Positions 1 to 7,689 of a stretch of 64,000 nucleotides of DNA are shown here, piece after piece (within the stretch, counting starts at the first letter, position 1; the number at the start of each line of letters is the position of its first letter). The DNA is from an archaeon GW2011_AR20 (GTDB taxonomy: Archaea > Nanobdellota > Nanobdellia > SCGC-AAA011-G17 > GW2011-AR20), in assembly GCA_000830315.1 (NCBI GenBank), contig CP010426.1, positions 345,934 to 409,933 of the forward strand. Direction: 5' to 3'. The position numbers and the translations under genes are program-made. The notes under the pieces are model-generated. The model saw nothing but the letters and a program-made list of their open reading frames with translations. It had not been told where the DNA came from and searched no databases.

Positions 1-284
1 TTTAATAATCTAGAAATCTCGCTTAAGCTTAAATCCAAGTTTTCTTTAAGATATTTAACTAATGCCTCTAATGGAGAATTATTCTTGAAAATAGAAATTG
101 GTATTGGTATATATTCTTTTATTAATTTTATAAACTCCTCGTTGCTTAATTTATTCTCTTTTTTTATCCTTGATGCTTTTTCTAGTAATTTTTTGTTCTC
201 TTTATATAAAATAATTAAATTATCGTCATTATTTAAACTAGGTAAAACTACATCTCTTTTACTTAATTTGTCAGATTTTTTCAA
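1..284 (-). CDS. Partial HTH-type DNA-binding protein (N-terminal 94 codons)
   Basis: An open frame runs leftward off the window edge. It is lysine-rich and coiled-coil-like in the first 50 residues, followed by a segment reading 'IPISIF..NSPLEALVKYLKEN', then 'LSLSEISRLL', which looks like the first helices of a helix-turn-helix. I have seen this arrangement in small DPANN regulators but cannot name a family. No ATG is available; an in-frame TTG at 284 is the likeliest start, because an in-frame stop lies eight codons upstream. The gene lies directly downstream of the repeat/promoter array and is the natural candidate to be controlled by it or to bind it. The opposite-strand 83-aa frame over the same bases is low complexity and is taken as a shadow. 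Confidence 0.55.
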   Translation of the reverse strand, partial: MKKSDKLSKRDVVLPSLNNDDNLIILYKENKKLLEKASRIKKENKLSNEEFIKLIKEYIPIPISIFKNNSPLEALVKYLKENLDLSLSEISRLL

Positions 285-667
285 TATATTATCACTTATT
301 TTCTACTTAATATGTCAGACAATAAGATATCTCTGACTAACTGATTTATACCTATTTTGTAGGATTTATTATATATAAATCTTTCTAAAATATACTTAAT
401 ATGTAAGAATTAGTTTATTACTAAATTATTGTTGAATTTCATATTATGTAAGATAATTAATATATAAATATTTCTATTTCATACTTATTTTGTAAGACGA
501 TTCTTACATTTTTAATTTGATTTACCTATTATGTAGGATAATTAATATATAAATATTTCTATTTTATACATAATTTGTAAGATTTTATTTAAATTTTTAG
601 TAAAATTTACTTATTATGTAAGAATATATACCTTTATAAATGTTTTTAATTAACTTATTATGTAAGA
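261..667 (-). promoter_or_regulatory. Tandem array: ten 15-bp operator-like repeats and four leftward promoters
   Basis: Ten copies of a 15-bp repeat (best form ACTTATTATGTAAGA on the + strand; core CTTA-N5-TAAG is palindromic) start at 261, 305, 350, 394, 439, 483, 524, 568, 609 and 653, a spacing of 41-45 bp. Every second spacer holds an archaeal promoter-like BRE/TATA on the minus strand (GAAA then TTTATATA) near 370-380, 459-468 and 544-553, with a weaker one at 633-642, so promoters recur every 85-89 bp. Two promoter spacers are almost identical over 29 bp. Promoters point to the partial gene ending at 284. This could be a multi-operator control region or an iteron-like replication site. 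The first repeat lies inside the proposed start of that gene. Confidence 0.7.
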
Positions 668-668
668 A

Positions 669-2030
669 TTAAGCTTTCTTAATAATGTAACCAGAATCAG
701 AGTCCTCGATTAAATATCCTTTATCCCTAATTTCTTTTCTTATTTTATCTGATTCATTATAGTCTTTATTTTTTCTTGCTTTTTCCCTTTCATTTACTAG
801 TTTAATTATTTCTTTAGGAATCTTCAAGTTTTCTTTTTTAGACAAATCTAAACTAAAAACCTTATCCATCTCTTTTATTGTCCTAAGTTTACCGTATGCA
901 TTTCCGTCCCTTAACAAGCCCCATAAAATAGATATTGCCTTTGGCATATCTAAATTGTCATCAATTGCTTTTTCAAATTCTTGCAAATATTTCTTATTTA
1001 TTTTTTTATCATCTTTTAATTCAGAGATAATATTTTTAATTCTTTCATAAGAGTTCTGAGCGTTTTTTAGATTATCCAGAGTAAAATCCAATGGGCTTCT
1101 ATAATGTGCTCCCAAACAAAAGTATCTATAGGCTAATGGTTTAAACCCCAATCTTTCTAATTCTTCAATGGTGTAAAGTCCGCCTTTACTTTTGCTTACC
1201 TTTTCTCCCCTGAATGTTAAAAAAGCTCCGTGAATCCAATAATTTACAAATTTTTTTCCAGTAGTAGCTTCTGATTGGGCGATTTCATTTGTATGATGTA
1301 CTGAAATATGATCTTCCCCCCCCGTATGTATATCAAAATTTTCCCCCAAATACTTCATGCTCATTGCAGAACATTCGACATGCCAGCCAGGAAAACCAAG
1401 ACCCCACGGACTTTTCCATTCTTGTTGCCTTAACCCCGGTTTTTCAGAGAATTTCCATAAAGCAAAATCAGTCACATTTTTCTTTTCTTTCATCCCTATT
1501 CTTTTTCCGGCTTCTAATCCTTCTACCCTCAATTTTGCTAATTTACCATAATTTTTAAATTTAGAGGTATCATAGTAAATTCCATCATTTGTTTTATATG
1601 TAAAACCTTTTTTCTCTAATTTTTTTATTAATTCAATCTGCTCTTTAATATTATCTGTTGCTTTACACCAGATATCTGGCTCAGCTATTCGCAATTTTTT
1701 AAAATCTTCTCTAAAAATTTTCCAGTAAAAATTAGCAATATCCTCCGCTTTTTTACCTTCCTTTGCAGCAGCCATTTCTATTTTATCTTCCCCAGTATCG
1801 GCGTCGCTTGTTAAATGTCCGACATCTGTAACATTAATTACATGTTTAACTTTATAATTATGATATAAGAAAACTTTTTTTAAAATATCAGCTAAAATAT
1901 AAGATCTTAAATTTCCAATGTGTTGATACCAATAAACCGTTGGTCCGCAGGTGTATATCCCCACTTGTTTATCTTTAATTGGCTTGAATATTTCTTTTTT
2001 TCTCGTTAATGTGTTATATGGTTTTAGCAT
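669..2030 (-). CDS. cysS: Cysteinyl-tRNA synthetase
   Basis: This class I aminoacyl-tRNA synthetase of 453 aa charges tRNA-Cys in the cytoplasm. Visible signatures are the HIGH-type motif in 'GPTVYWYQHIGNLRSYI' near residue 30, the zinc/cysteine-binding pattern with 'WHVECSAMS' and 'GGEDHISVHHTNE', and the KMSKS-type loop 'GEKVSKSKGG'. The length is normal. The start ATG at 2030 begins 'MLKPYNTLTRKKEIF'. A second, degenerate copy of this 5' end lies 1.2 kb upstream at 3200-3246, with an MNT-HEPN module between them, so the present N-terminus may be a replacement copy brought in with the module. The 3' end abuts the repeat array. Confidence 0.97.
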   Translation of the reverse strand: MLKPYNTLTRKKEIFKPIKDKQVGIYTCGPTVYWYQHIGNLRSYILADILKKVFLYHNYKVKHVINVTDVGHLTSDADTGEDKIEMAAAKEGKKAEDIANFYWKIFREDFKKLRIAEPDIWCKATDNIKEQIELIKKLEKKGFTYKTNDGIYYDTSKFKNYGKLAKLRVEGLEAGKRIGMKEKKNVTDFALWKFSEKPGLRQQEWKSPWGLGFPGWHVECSAMSMKYLGENFDIHTGGEDHISVHHTNEIAQSEATTGKKFVNYWIHGAFLTFRGEKVSKSKGGLYTIEELERLGFKPLAYRYFCLGAHYRSPLDFTLDNLKNAQNSYERIKNIISELKDDKKINKKYLQEFEKAIDDNLDMPKAISILWGLLRDGNAYGKLRTIKEMDKVFSLDLSKKENLKIPKEIIKLVNEREKARKNKDYNESDKIRKEIRDKGYLIEDSDSGYIIKKA

Positions 2031-2033
2031 TTT
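1990..2033 (-). repeat. Gene-end repeat, copy 1: functional cysS 5' end
   Basis: This stretch holds the cysS start codon and about 14 codons. It matches 3200-3246 in the same orientation at roughly 40 of 46 aligned positions, including the start codon and the codons for 'LK.YNT...(K)KEIF'. Together the two copies bracket the MNT-HEPN pair. Confidence 0.75.
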
Positions 2034-2064
2034 ATGTTCCCATCTTTGTTAAATTAATATTTTA

Positions 2065-2604
2065 TTATTTTTCTAATAATATTTTCTCCATTTCAAAAAT
2101 AAATTTTTTGGCTCTTGTTAAAGAAGTTTCAGCTTTGGTTTTCTTTATCGGTTCAGCCATTTCATACTGGAATCTTGATCTCTTAACCCTCTCAAAATCA
2201 AAACTTTCAATTAGCTCATCTGCTTTAATGCCGGCTAGTTCTAATGCTTCTTCTTTAGCTGCTTCAAAATCTTCTAATAAACTTTCCTTTAATTTTTTTC
2301 TGACATAAACTATTAATGTATCGCTCGTAACTTTATGAGCTATTTTCTCACCAATTTTATAACTCATCTTATAAATAACAGCATTAGCAATATAAAACAT
2401 TGAATAATAAGAACAGACAACTGTCCAAAGCCAAGATAAACTATTTTTTGATAACAAATCAGCAACCTTTAAACTCTCCTCTGAATTTTTTTTAAATGTA
2501 TTAAATATATCATCATTATGCTCTTTAATCTTTTTTAATAAACCTTCTTCTAAATACCTCTTAACATTATTTTCTGCTTCCTTTATTCTTTTTTTATCTA
2601 GCAT
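2065..2604 (-). CDS. HEPN-domain protein (putative toxin of MNT-HEPN module)
   Basis: A 179-aa all-helical protein of the HEPN type, paired with a minimal nucleotidyltransferase. In known HepT/MntA systems the HEPN protein is an RNase toxin neutralised by AMPylation from the MNT partner. The usual R-X4-6-H signature is not evident; instead the C-terminal third has 'RSRFQYEM'. The HEPN protein near 41 kb has the closely similar 'RERYQYET', so both probably belong to one subfamily with a modified active site. The start overlaps the end of the upstream MNT gene by 11 nt, implying translational coupling. It could also be a non-catalytic HEPN accessory protein. Confidence 0.75.
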   Translation of the reverse strand: MLDKKRIKEAENNVKRYLEEGLLKKIKEHNDDIFNTFKKNSEESLKVADLLSKNSLSWLWTVVCSYYSMFYIANAVIYKMSYKIGEKIAHKVTSDTLIVYVRKKLKESLLEDFEAAKEEALELAGIKADELIESFDFERVKRSRFQYEMAEPIKKTKAETSLTRAKKFIFEMEKILLEK

Positions 2605-3160
2605 CTTCTAATAACCTGTAATAATCTTCTATTCCGATTAAGATTATATTCTTTTTGATTGCTTCTGAAACAACACTAAATTCTTTACTTTTTGCCATAT
2701 TTAAAAATTCTCTAGGTGAGATATTGGTTAAATGTATTTTTAAAGGCATTAAAGAGATTGTTTGTTCTATTTCCATCCCCCCTTCACCCAGAATCAATAA
2801 ATCAATATCCGAATGCCTATTGTATTTTTTAACACGAGACCCAAATAATAAAGCAATAAAAGGAAATTTGAGTTTGTTTAATTTTGAATACAAAATTTTA
2901 AAATCTTTATTTTTTAATAATTTTTCCCTTCTTTCATGTTCTACCTTAAAAACTAATGGATTAAATTTTTTATTAAATGAGCAGTTGATAGCATTACCAA
3001 ATTTTTCGGGTTTTATAATTCCTTCTTTTTCTAATTTTATTATTGCATTGTGAGCCGATTTATAATTTATCTTTCTTAGAATAGATAATTTTCTAATGCT
3101 AAACTTTTCTTCTTGATTTTCTATCAAAATTTTTAATATTTTTTCAATCTCATTAGCCAT
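2594..3160 (-). CDS. Winged-helix MNT nucleotidyltransferase (putative antitoxin)
   Basis: This 188-aa protein has an N-terminal winged-helix domain (about residues 5-60, 'FSIRKLS...NYKSAHNAIIKLEKEGII') followed by a minimal nucleotidyltransferase core. The core motif 'LLFGSRVKK' is followed by 'HSDIDLLIL' (GS-x-DxD). The family transfers nucleotides, and in MntA-HepT pairs it AMPylates the HEPN toxin. The N-terminal DNA-binding domain and the palindrome just upstream suggest autoregulation. The module lies between cysS and a second copy of the cysS 5' end. Confidence 0.82.
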   Translation of the reverse strand: MANEIEKILKILIENQEEKFSIRKLSILRKINYKSAHNAIIKLEKEGIIKPEKFGNAINCSFNKKFNPLVFKVEHERREKLLKNKDFKILYSKLNKLKFPFIALLFGSRVKKYNRHSDIDLLILGEGGMEIEQTISLMPLKIHLTNISPREFLNMAKSKEFSVVSEAIKKNIILIGIEDYYRLLEDAR

Positions 3161-3164
3161 TTTT

Positions 3165-3182
3165 AACCATAATACTATGGTT
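3165..3182 (-). promoter_or_regulatory. Palindromic operator upstream of the MNT gene
   Basis: Seven-base arms AACCATA/TATGGTT flank a 4-nt centre, 5-22 nt upstream of the MNT start codon. A TATA-like 'TTTATATATG' on the minus strand follows at about 3190-3200. The arrangement suits autorepression by the winged-helix MNT protein. Confidence 0.55.
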
Positions 3183-3199
3183 TATTGTCATATATAAAG

Positions 3200-3246
3200 A
3201 TTTCTTTTTTTTCTCTCGCGAATGTGTTATAGAGTTTTAGCATTTT
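3200..3246 (-). repeat. Gene-end repeat, copy 2: displaced cysS 5' end
   Basis: Read on the minus strand from 3242 this begins 'MLKLYNTFAREKKEIF', closely matching the true CysS N-terminus, then diverges and stops after six more codons. It also overlaps the 3' end of the MFS remnant ('QNAKTL' stop). The likely ancestral order was MFS gene overlapping the cysS start, later split by the MNT-HEPN cassette, which supplied a new 5' end to cysS. Confidence 0.7.
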
Positions 3247-4413
3247 GATTATTATTAAGTTTAATTAAGTAGTATATTACAATGATATATAATAATGTTG
3301 CTGATATTGCCATTACACTAAAAGATAGCTGCAAGGATTTGTCTGCAACTCTTCCTATAAGCGGGGGAATGATGAGGAATACCACATTTTTTAACTGGTT
3401 TTTTATTGATAAAACCGTTGATCTTTTATCCGAGGAAATATGCCTGTTAATGTAATCGCTGAATACAGGGCCTGAAAAACCAAGTGCAATATTTAATAGA
3501 TAAGCAAAGATGAATGCCCAGTAAAATGAATAAAATGACATTAAGCCGTATCCTAAAACAATTAACAATGCAATTAAAACTATAGATGTTTTAAATTTTA
3601 GTTTTCTTTCAATAACATAAGCATACCTTGAAGATAATGATTCAATTATTTTTGATCCTACAAGAACCAGTCCAATTAATGCGACGGGGATTCCAATAAA
3701 CTCATAATACTGCTGGATTAAGAAAAAACTAATTACAATAGCAGACACGGTTATGATGCTAAATAAAGAGAGCATTAGTAATTTTTTATTTTTACGAAAA
3801 ATCTTAAAACTTGCAAAGGTATGTTCAAGCAGGTTTTTATTTATCTTGGCTCTTTCTGGTTCTTTGAAAAATAAAACAATGAAAATGTTCAATGAAGTAA
3901 TTATTGCGGTTAATAAATAAGGGAGTTTGTTATTTATGGTAAATAAAAATCCACCAAGGGCCATACTCATGATTATTGCCAGGTTCCCGAAAAAAATAAT
4001 TTTACCTAAAATTTTCTTAAACCTATTTTTTTCCTTTAGGTTTAATAAAGTATCATATAGAAATGCCTCTCCTGTTCCGGAACTGAATGATGATGATATG
4101 CCCATAATTAGATAAGCTATGGCAAATTGCCAGTAATTGTCTCCAAAAGCGAATATAAAAAACATAACGATAGTAATGCAGAGGATATAAGCAAGGTTTT
4201 TTTCCTTCCAATTCAATCTGAAAAAATTCCTGTCGGTATCTCAAACAATATTGTAGAAACTGCATAAATTGATAAAAATGAAAGGATCTGTGCTTGGCTT
4301 AAAGAAAAACTCTGGAAAAATAAAGCAAAAACAGGGCCATAAAATTGCACGCCCCCAATAAAGCTAAAGATATAATATAAAGTAATGTTCAATTTTAAAT
4401 TCTTTGTAATCAT
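3227..4413 (-). pseudogene. MFS transporter, frameshifted
   Basis: Two adjoining frames together encode one major facilitator superfamily permease of about 395 aa. The first 66 residues (from 4413) end at motif A, '..FEIPTGIFSD', then meet TGA. The rest (from about 4216, 'NWKEKNLAYIL...') continues in another frame with about ten hydrophobic helices. Restoring one base near 4215 gives 'GIFSDxNWKEKNL', the correct spacing for motif A. It is therefore most simply a single-base deletion in a recently intact gene; the substrate is unknown. A sequencing error is possible. Its 3' end overlaps the displaced cysS 5' end. Confidence 0.75.
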
Positions 4414-4444
4414 AAAATTAAAGAATTAAAAGTTATTTAAAAAC

Positions 4445-4984
4445 TTAACTGACGATAACCGTGATATCTCTTCTTATTGAATATGTGCTTTGTTCTATTC
4501 CACCGCCATTTAAACTAAATTCGCATCCAAAAGCACCAATAGATTCTCTTCCTGTTTCAACTCTTAAATTAAATCTATCTTCTGCACCAGTGTTTAGGGG
4601 CGTTCTAACATTTTTTGTAGTCGTGTCATCATTAAAAACACACTTTACACCTTTATTTAAGGCCTCTTGCTGGGTTGTTACTTTGGCAACAATACCAGAA
4701 TAACTATTTTGTTCAACATTCCTTATTAAAATAGTAAATCCGGAATAATCTCCGGCCTTAACCCTAACTGTTTCTGGAGATATTGTAAGAAATTCATTTA
4801 TATTTCCTCCCAAGGCATCTAATTCTCTGTTAGCATTTTCAAAAGCTGTTTGACTTAAATCTGTTGTTTGTGTAAAAATATTTCTAACAAATAACAATCC
4901 AAGCGTTAACAAAGTAACCCCAATAACTATGATAATGATTGTATTCACAGAAAGCTCTAAAGCCCCTTTTTTACCGTTTCTCAT
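4445..4984 (-). CDS. Pilin-like membrane-anchored protein (class III signal)
   Basis: A 179-aa protein whose N-terminus 'MRNGKKGALELSVNT' followed by about 20 hydrophobic residues resembles an archaeal type IV pilin/archaellin class III signal, with cleavage expected after 'KKG'. The remainder is a beta-rich extracellular domain with two cysteines. It probably acts at the cell surface, as a pilin or a single-pass anchored protein. It is transcribed alone; a motif with the palindrome AAGTATACTT lies about 80 nt upstream. No homologue can be named from sequence alone. Confidence 0.65.
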   Translation of the reverse strand: MRNGKKGALELSVNTIIIIVIGVTLLTLGLLFVRNIFTQTTDLSQTAFENANRELDALGGNINEFLTISPETVRVKAGDYSGFTILIRNVEQNSYSGIVAKVTTQQEALNKGVKCVFNDDTTTKNVRTPLNTGAEDRFNLRVETGRESIGAFGCEFSLNGGGIEQSTYSIRRDITVIVS

Positions 4985-5052
4985 ATTATTATTATAAATT
5001 GCTTTTATTTAAAGTTAACGATTAGTGGCTCTGGTGCAATCCTATTTTTAAT

Positions 5053-5079
5053 AAGACGATAAAATTAAAGTATACTTAA
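5053..5079 (-). promoter_or_regulatory. Intergenic motif with AAGTATACTT palindrome
   Basis: This 27-bp stretch matches 32555-32581 (upstream of the S-layer gene) at 22 of 27 positions. Both contain the 10-bp palindrome AAGTATACTT preceded by a GACGA-type block. It lies about 70-95 nt upstream of the pilin-like gene and may be a promoter or operator for surface-protein genes. Confidence 0.4.
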
Positions 5080-5139
5080 ATCTTTTACGTCGGGAATTAA
5101 TGAGGAACGCACCAGAGCTCGATTACTTTGAAAATGATA

Positions 5140-5234
5140 TGGGCCCGGGGAGATTTGAACTCCCGATACTACGGTCTTCAGCCGTATGCTCTCTTACCCA
5201 AAGACCTTTCTTTTCCAGGCTGAGCTACGGACCC
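5140..5234 (-). tRNA. tRNA-Phe (GAA) with a 19-nt D-loop intron
   Basis: The minus strand folds as a cloverleaf. Acceptor GGGTCCG pairs with CGGGCCC (one G-U), the discriminator is A, the anticodon loop is CTGAAGA (anticodon GAA) and the T-loop is TTCAAAT. The D-loop is too long by 19 nt. The extra segment (5195-5213) sits in bulge-helix-bulge geometry: central helix CCTG/TGGG, 3-nt bulges GAA and TAA, and inner stem AAGA/TCTT with loop AAGG. Removing it leaves a normal 11-nt D-loop and a 76-nt tRNA. No CCA is encoded. Confidence 0.9.
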
Positions 5235-5280
5235 GTAAAGTTTGTTAAATAGACTTACTTTTTAAACTTTATTAAAAATA

Positions 5281-5288
5281 TTTATATA
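5281..5288 (+). promoter_or_regulatory. TATA box for the valS-prf1 operon
   Basis: TTTATATA lies about 22-29 nt before the valS start codon, the archaeal spacing for a leaderless or nearly leaderless transcript. Adenine- and thymine-rich sequence on the other strand may also serve tRNA-Phe. Confidence 0.5.
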
Positions 5289-5309
5289 CAGCAACAAAAA
5301 CTTAATTTT

Positions 5310-7688
5310 ATGCAATTACCGCAGGAATATAACATTAAAGAAAATGAATTAAAATGGCAGAAATACTGGGAAAAAGAAAAAATTTACAGGTTTGATGAAA
5401 ATTCTAATAAGGGAATTTTTTCAATAGATACCCCTCCGCCAACACTTTCTGGCAAGATGCATATCGGGCACGCTTTTAGTTATTCTCATACCGATTTTAT
5501 TGCTCGTTACAAGAGGATGAATAATTATAATGTTTTTTATCCTTTTGGAACCGACGATAATGGACTTCCGACAGAAAGGCTTGTAGAAAAAACAAAGGGT
5601 GTCAAGTCAAAGAACTTACCAAGGAATGTTTTTATTGATTTATGCATGGATTTTTTGAAAGAAGAACTTCCAAAATTTATACAAAATTGGAAAAATATTG
5701 GATTAAGCTCAGATTTTAATATATACTATTCTACGATAAATTCACACTCTAGGAAGATTAGTCAATGGAGTTTTATTGATTTATATAAGAAAGGAAGGGC
5801 ATATAGAAAAGATGCTCCGGCAATGTGGTGCCCCGAATGTAAAACAGGGGTCGCACAGGTTGAAGTGAAAGACAAAGAATTAGACAGTACTTTTAACTGG
5901 ATTGTTTTTAAAGTCGGAAAAGAGAATTTGGAAATTGCAACGACAAGACCAGAATTATTGCCAGCATGCGTTTCTTTATTTTATAACCCAAATGATCCCC
6001 GATTTAAAAAATACAAGGGAAAGAAAGCAAGAGTTCCGTTATTTGATTTTGAAGTTCCAATCATGGAAGATTCTAAGGTGGATCCTAAAAAAGGCTCAGG
6101 AATCCTTATGTGCTGCACATTTGGGGATCAGTCTGATATGGAATGGCAAAGGCAATATGACCTGCAAATAAAAGAAGCAATTTCTCCTGAAGGAGTTATG
6201 ACTAAGATTTCCGGCGAGTATAATGGAATGAATATTATTGCTGCAAGAAAAGCAATTTTAGAAGATTTAAGGAAAAATAACTTATTGGTAAAACAAGAAA
6301 AGATCACACATTTTGTCAATGTTCACGAACGTTGTAATACAGAAATAGAGTTTGTTAAAAGCAAACAATGGTTTATCAAGTATTTAGATCTAAAAAAAGA
6401 TTTTTTGAAGTGGGGGAACAACTTAAAATGGTATCCCGAATTCATGAAAGCGCGCTATGATAATTGGGTTAAAGGTTTGCGATGGGATTGGCTAATCTCG
6501 AATCAGAGATATTTCGGGGTTCCTATTCCGGTTTGGTATTGTAAAAAATGCAATGAAGAAATCCTCGCTGATGAAGAAGACTTGCCGGTAGATCCTTTAA
6601 AAGACAAACCAAATAAAAAATGCAAATGCGGTGGCAATGATTTTTATCCAGAAAAAGATGTTATTAATACATGGTTTACAAGTTCAATGACGCCGCAACT
6701 TGCTATAAAATTGATGCCAAAAGGAATCCAAAAAAATTTATTTCCAATGTCCTTAAGAGCCCAGGCAAGTGAAATTATTACCTTCTGGCTTTTTAATACT
6801 GTTTTTAAAAGCAACACACATTTTGGAAAGAATCCCTGGAAAGATGTGATGATTTCTGGATTTGTTACCCTAGAAGGCGAAAAAATGAGCAAGAGTAAAG
6901 GTAATATTATTGAACCACAGGACGTCTTGAATAGATATGGTGCAGATGCATTAAGATTTTGGTCGTCTAGTTCGAAACTTGGGGATGATACCAATTACCA
7001 AGAAAAAGATTTAATTACTGGGAAAAGAACGATTATAAAATTATTTAATGCAAGCAAATTAATCTTAATGAATTTAGAGGGTTATAAAAATGAAGTTCCG
7101 GAAAAATTAGATTTGGTTGATTCTTGGCTATTGTCAAAATTAAATAATGTCATAAAAATTTGTACAGAATCATTTGAAAAATATGAATACAGCAAGGCAA
7201 AAATGGAAGCCGATAACTTTTTCTGGAATATTTTTTGCGATTACTATCTGGAAATTGTTAAAGACAGATTATACAATTCCGATATCAGGGGAAAAAGTGC
7301 AAAAATTTCCGCACAATTCACTTTAAATTACTCATTATCAACCATGTTAAAATTATTTGCTCCTATAATGCCCCACATTACAGAAGAGATTTATCATTAT
7401 TATTACGCGAGAATAGAAAAATTAAGAAGCATTCATCTAAGCTCATGGCCAAAATACAAAAAAGAATTTCTTAATAAAAAAGCAGAAAAAATCGGGGATG
7501 AATTAATAAACTTTATAATGCAGGTTAGACAATTTAAATCGAAAAACAATAAGTCTTTAAAAGAACCTATTAACATTAAATTACCAAAATCCAAACATCA
7601 AGAATTAAAGCATGTTCTGGTTGATTTTAAAGCTGTTACAAATGCCAAAAATATTGGCTTCGGGGATAAATTTGAAATAACATTCTAA
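5310..7688 (+). CDS. valS: Valyl-tRNA synthetase
   Basis: A 792-aa class I synthetase that attaches valine to tRNA-Val and edits threonine. HIGH is at residues 51-54 within 'PPPTLSGKMHIGHAF' and KMSKS at 525-529 in 'EGEKMSKSKGN'. A CP1-type editing region with 'ATTRPELLPACVSLF' follows the 'CPECKTG' zinc knuckle, and a second Cys cluster ('CKKCNEE', 'CKCGG') precedes the KMSKS region. The C-terminal anticodon-binding helical domain is present but compact. It is 1 nt from prf1, so the two translation genes are co-transcribed. Confidence 0.96.
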   Translation: MQLPQEYNIKENELKWQKYWEKEKIYRFDENSNKGIFSIDTPPPTLSGKMHIGHAFSYSHTDFIARYKRMNNYNVFYPFGTDDNGLPTERLVEKTKGVKSKNLPRNVFIDLCMDFLKEELPKFIQNWKNIGLSSDFNIYYSTINSHSRKISQWSFIDLYKKGRAYRKDAPAMWCPECKTGVAQVEVKDKELDSTFNWIVFKVGKENLEIATTRPELLPACVSLFYNPNDPRFKKYKGKKARVPLFDFEVPIMEDSKVDPKKGSGILMCCTFGDQSDMEWQRQYDLQIKEAISPEGVMTKISGEYNGMNIIAARKAILEDLRKNNLLVKQEKITHFVNVHERCNTEIEFVKSKQWFIKYLDLKKDFLKWGNNLKWYPEFMKARYDNWVKGLRWDWLISNQRYFGVPIPVWYCKKCNEEILADEEDLPVDPLKDKPNKKCKCGGNDFYPEKDVINTWFTSSMTPQLAIKLMPKGIQKNLFPMSLRAQASEIITFWLFNTVFKSNTHFGKNPWKDVMISGFVTLEGEKMSKSKGNIIEPQDVLNRYGADALRFWSSSSKLGDDTNYQEKDLITGKRTIIKLFNASKLILMNLEGYKNEVPEKLDLVDSWLLSKLNNVIKICTESFEKYEYSKAKMEADNFFWNIFCDYYLEIVKDRLYNSDIRGKSAKISAQFTLNYSLSTMLKLFAPIMPHITEEIYHYYYARIEKLRSIHLSSWPKYKKEFLNKKAEKIGDELINFIMQVRQFKSKNNKSLKEPINIKLPKSKHQELKHVLVDFKAVTNAKNIGFGDKFEITF

Positions 7689-7689
7689 A

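Noticed and set aside
85-336. 83-aa frame on the + strand
   Set aside because: Phe/Leu/Ser-rich low-complexity reading of the partial gene on the other strand, which has a more protein-like composition and a recognisable HTH segment.
261-667. Possible CRISPR array
   Set aside because: Repeats are only 15 bp and variable, two spacers are near identical and contain TATA boxes; no cas genes in the window.
4205-4230. Programmed TGA readthrough or recoding in the MFS gene
   Set aside because: A single-base deletion explains the break and restores motif A spacing; no stem or slippery site with clear logic, and TGA acts as a stop elsewhere here.
4053-4265. 70-aa minus-strand frame inside the MFS gene
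   Set aside because: Out-of-frame shadow of the permease reading; no conserved motif.
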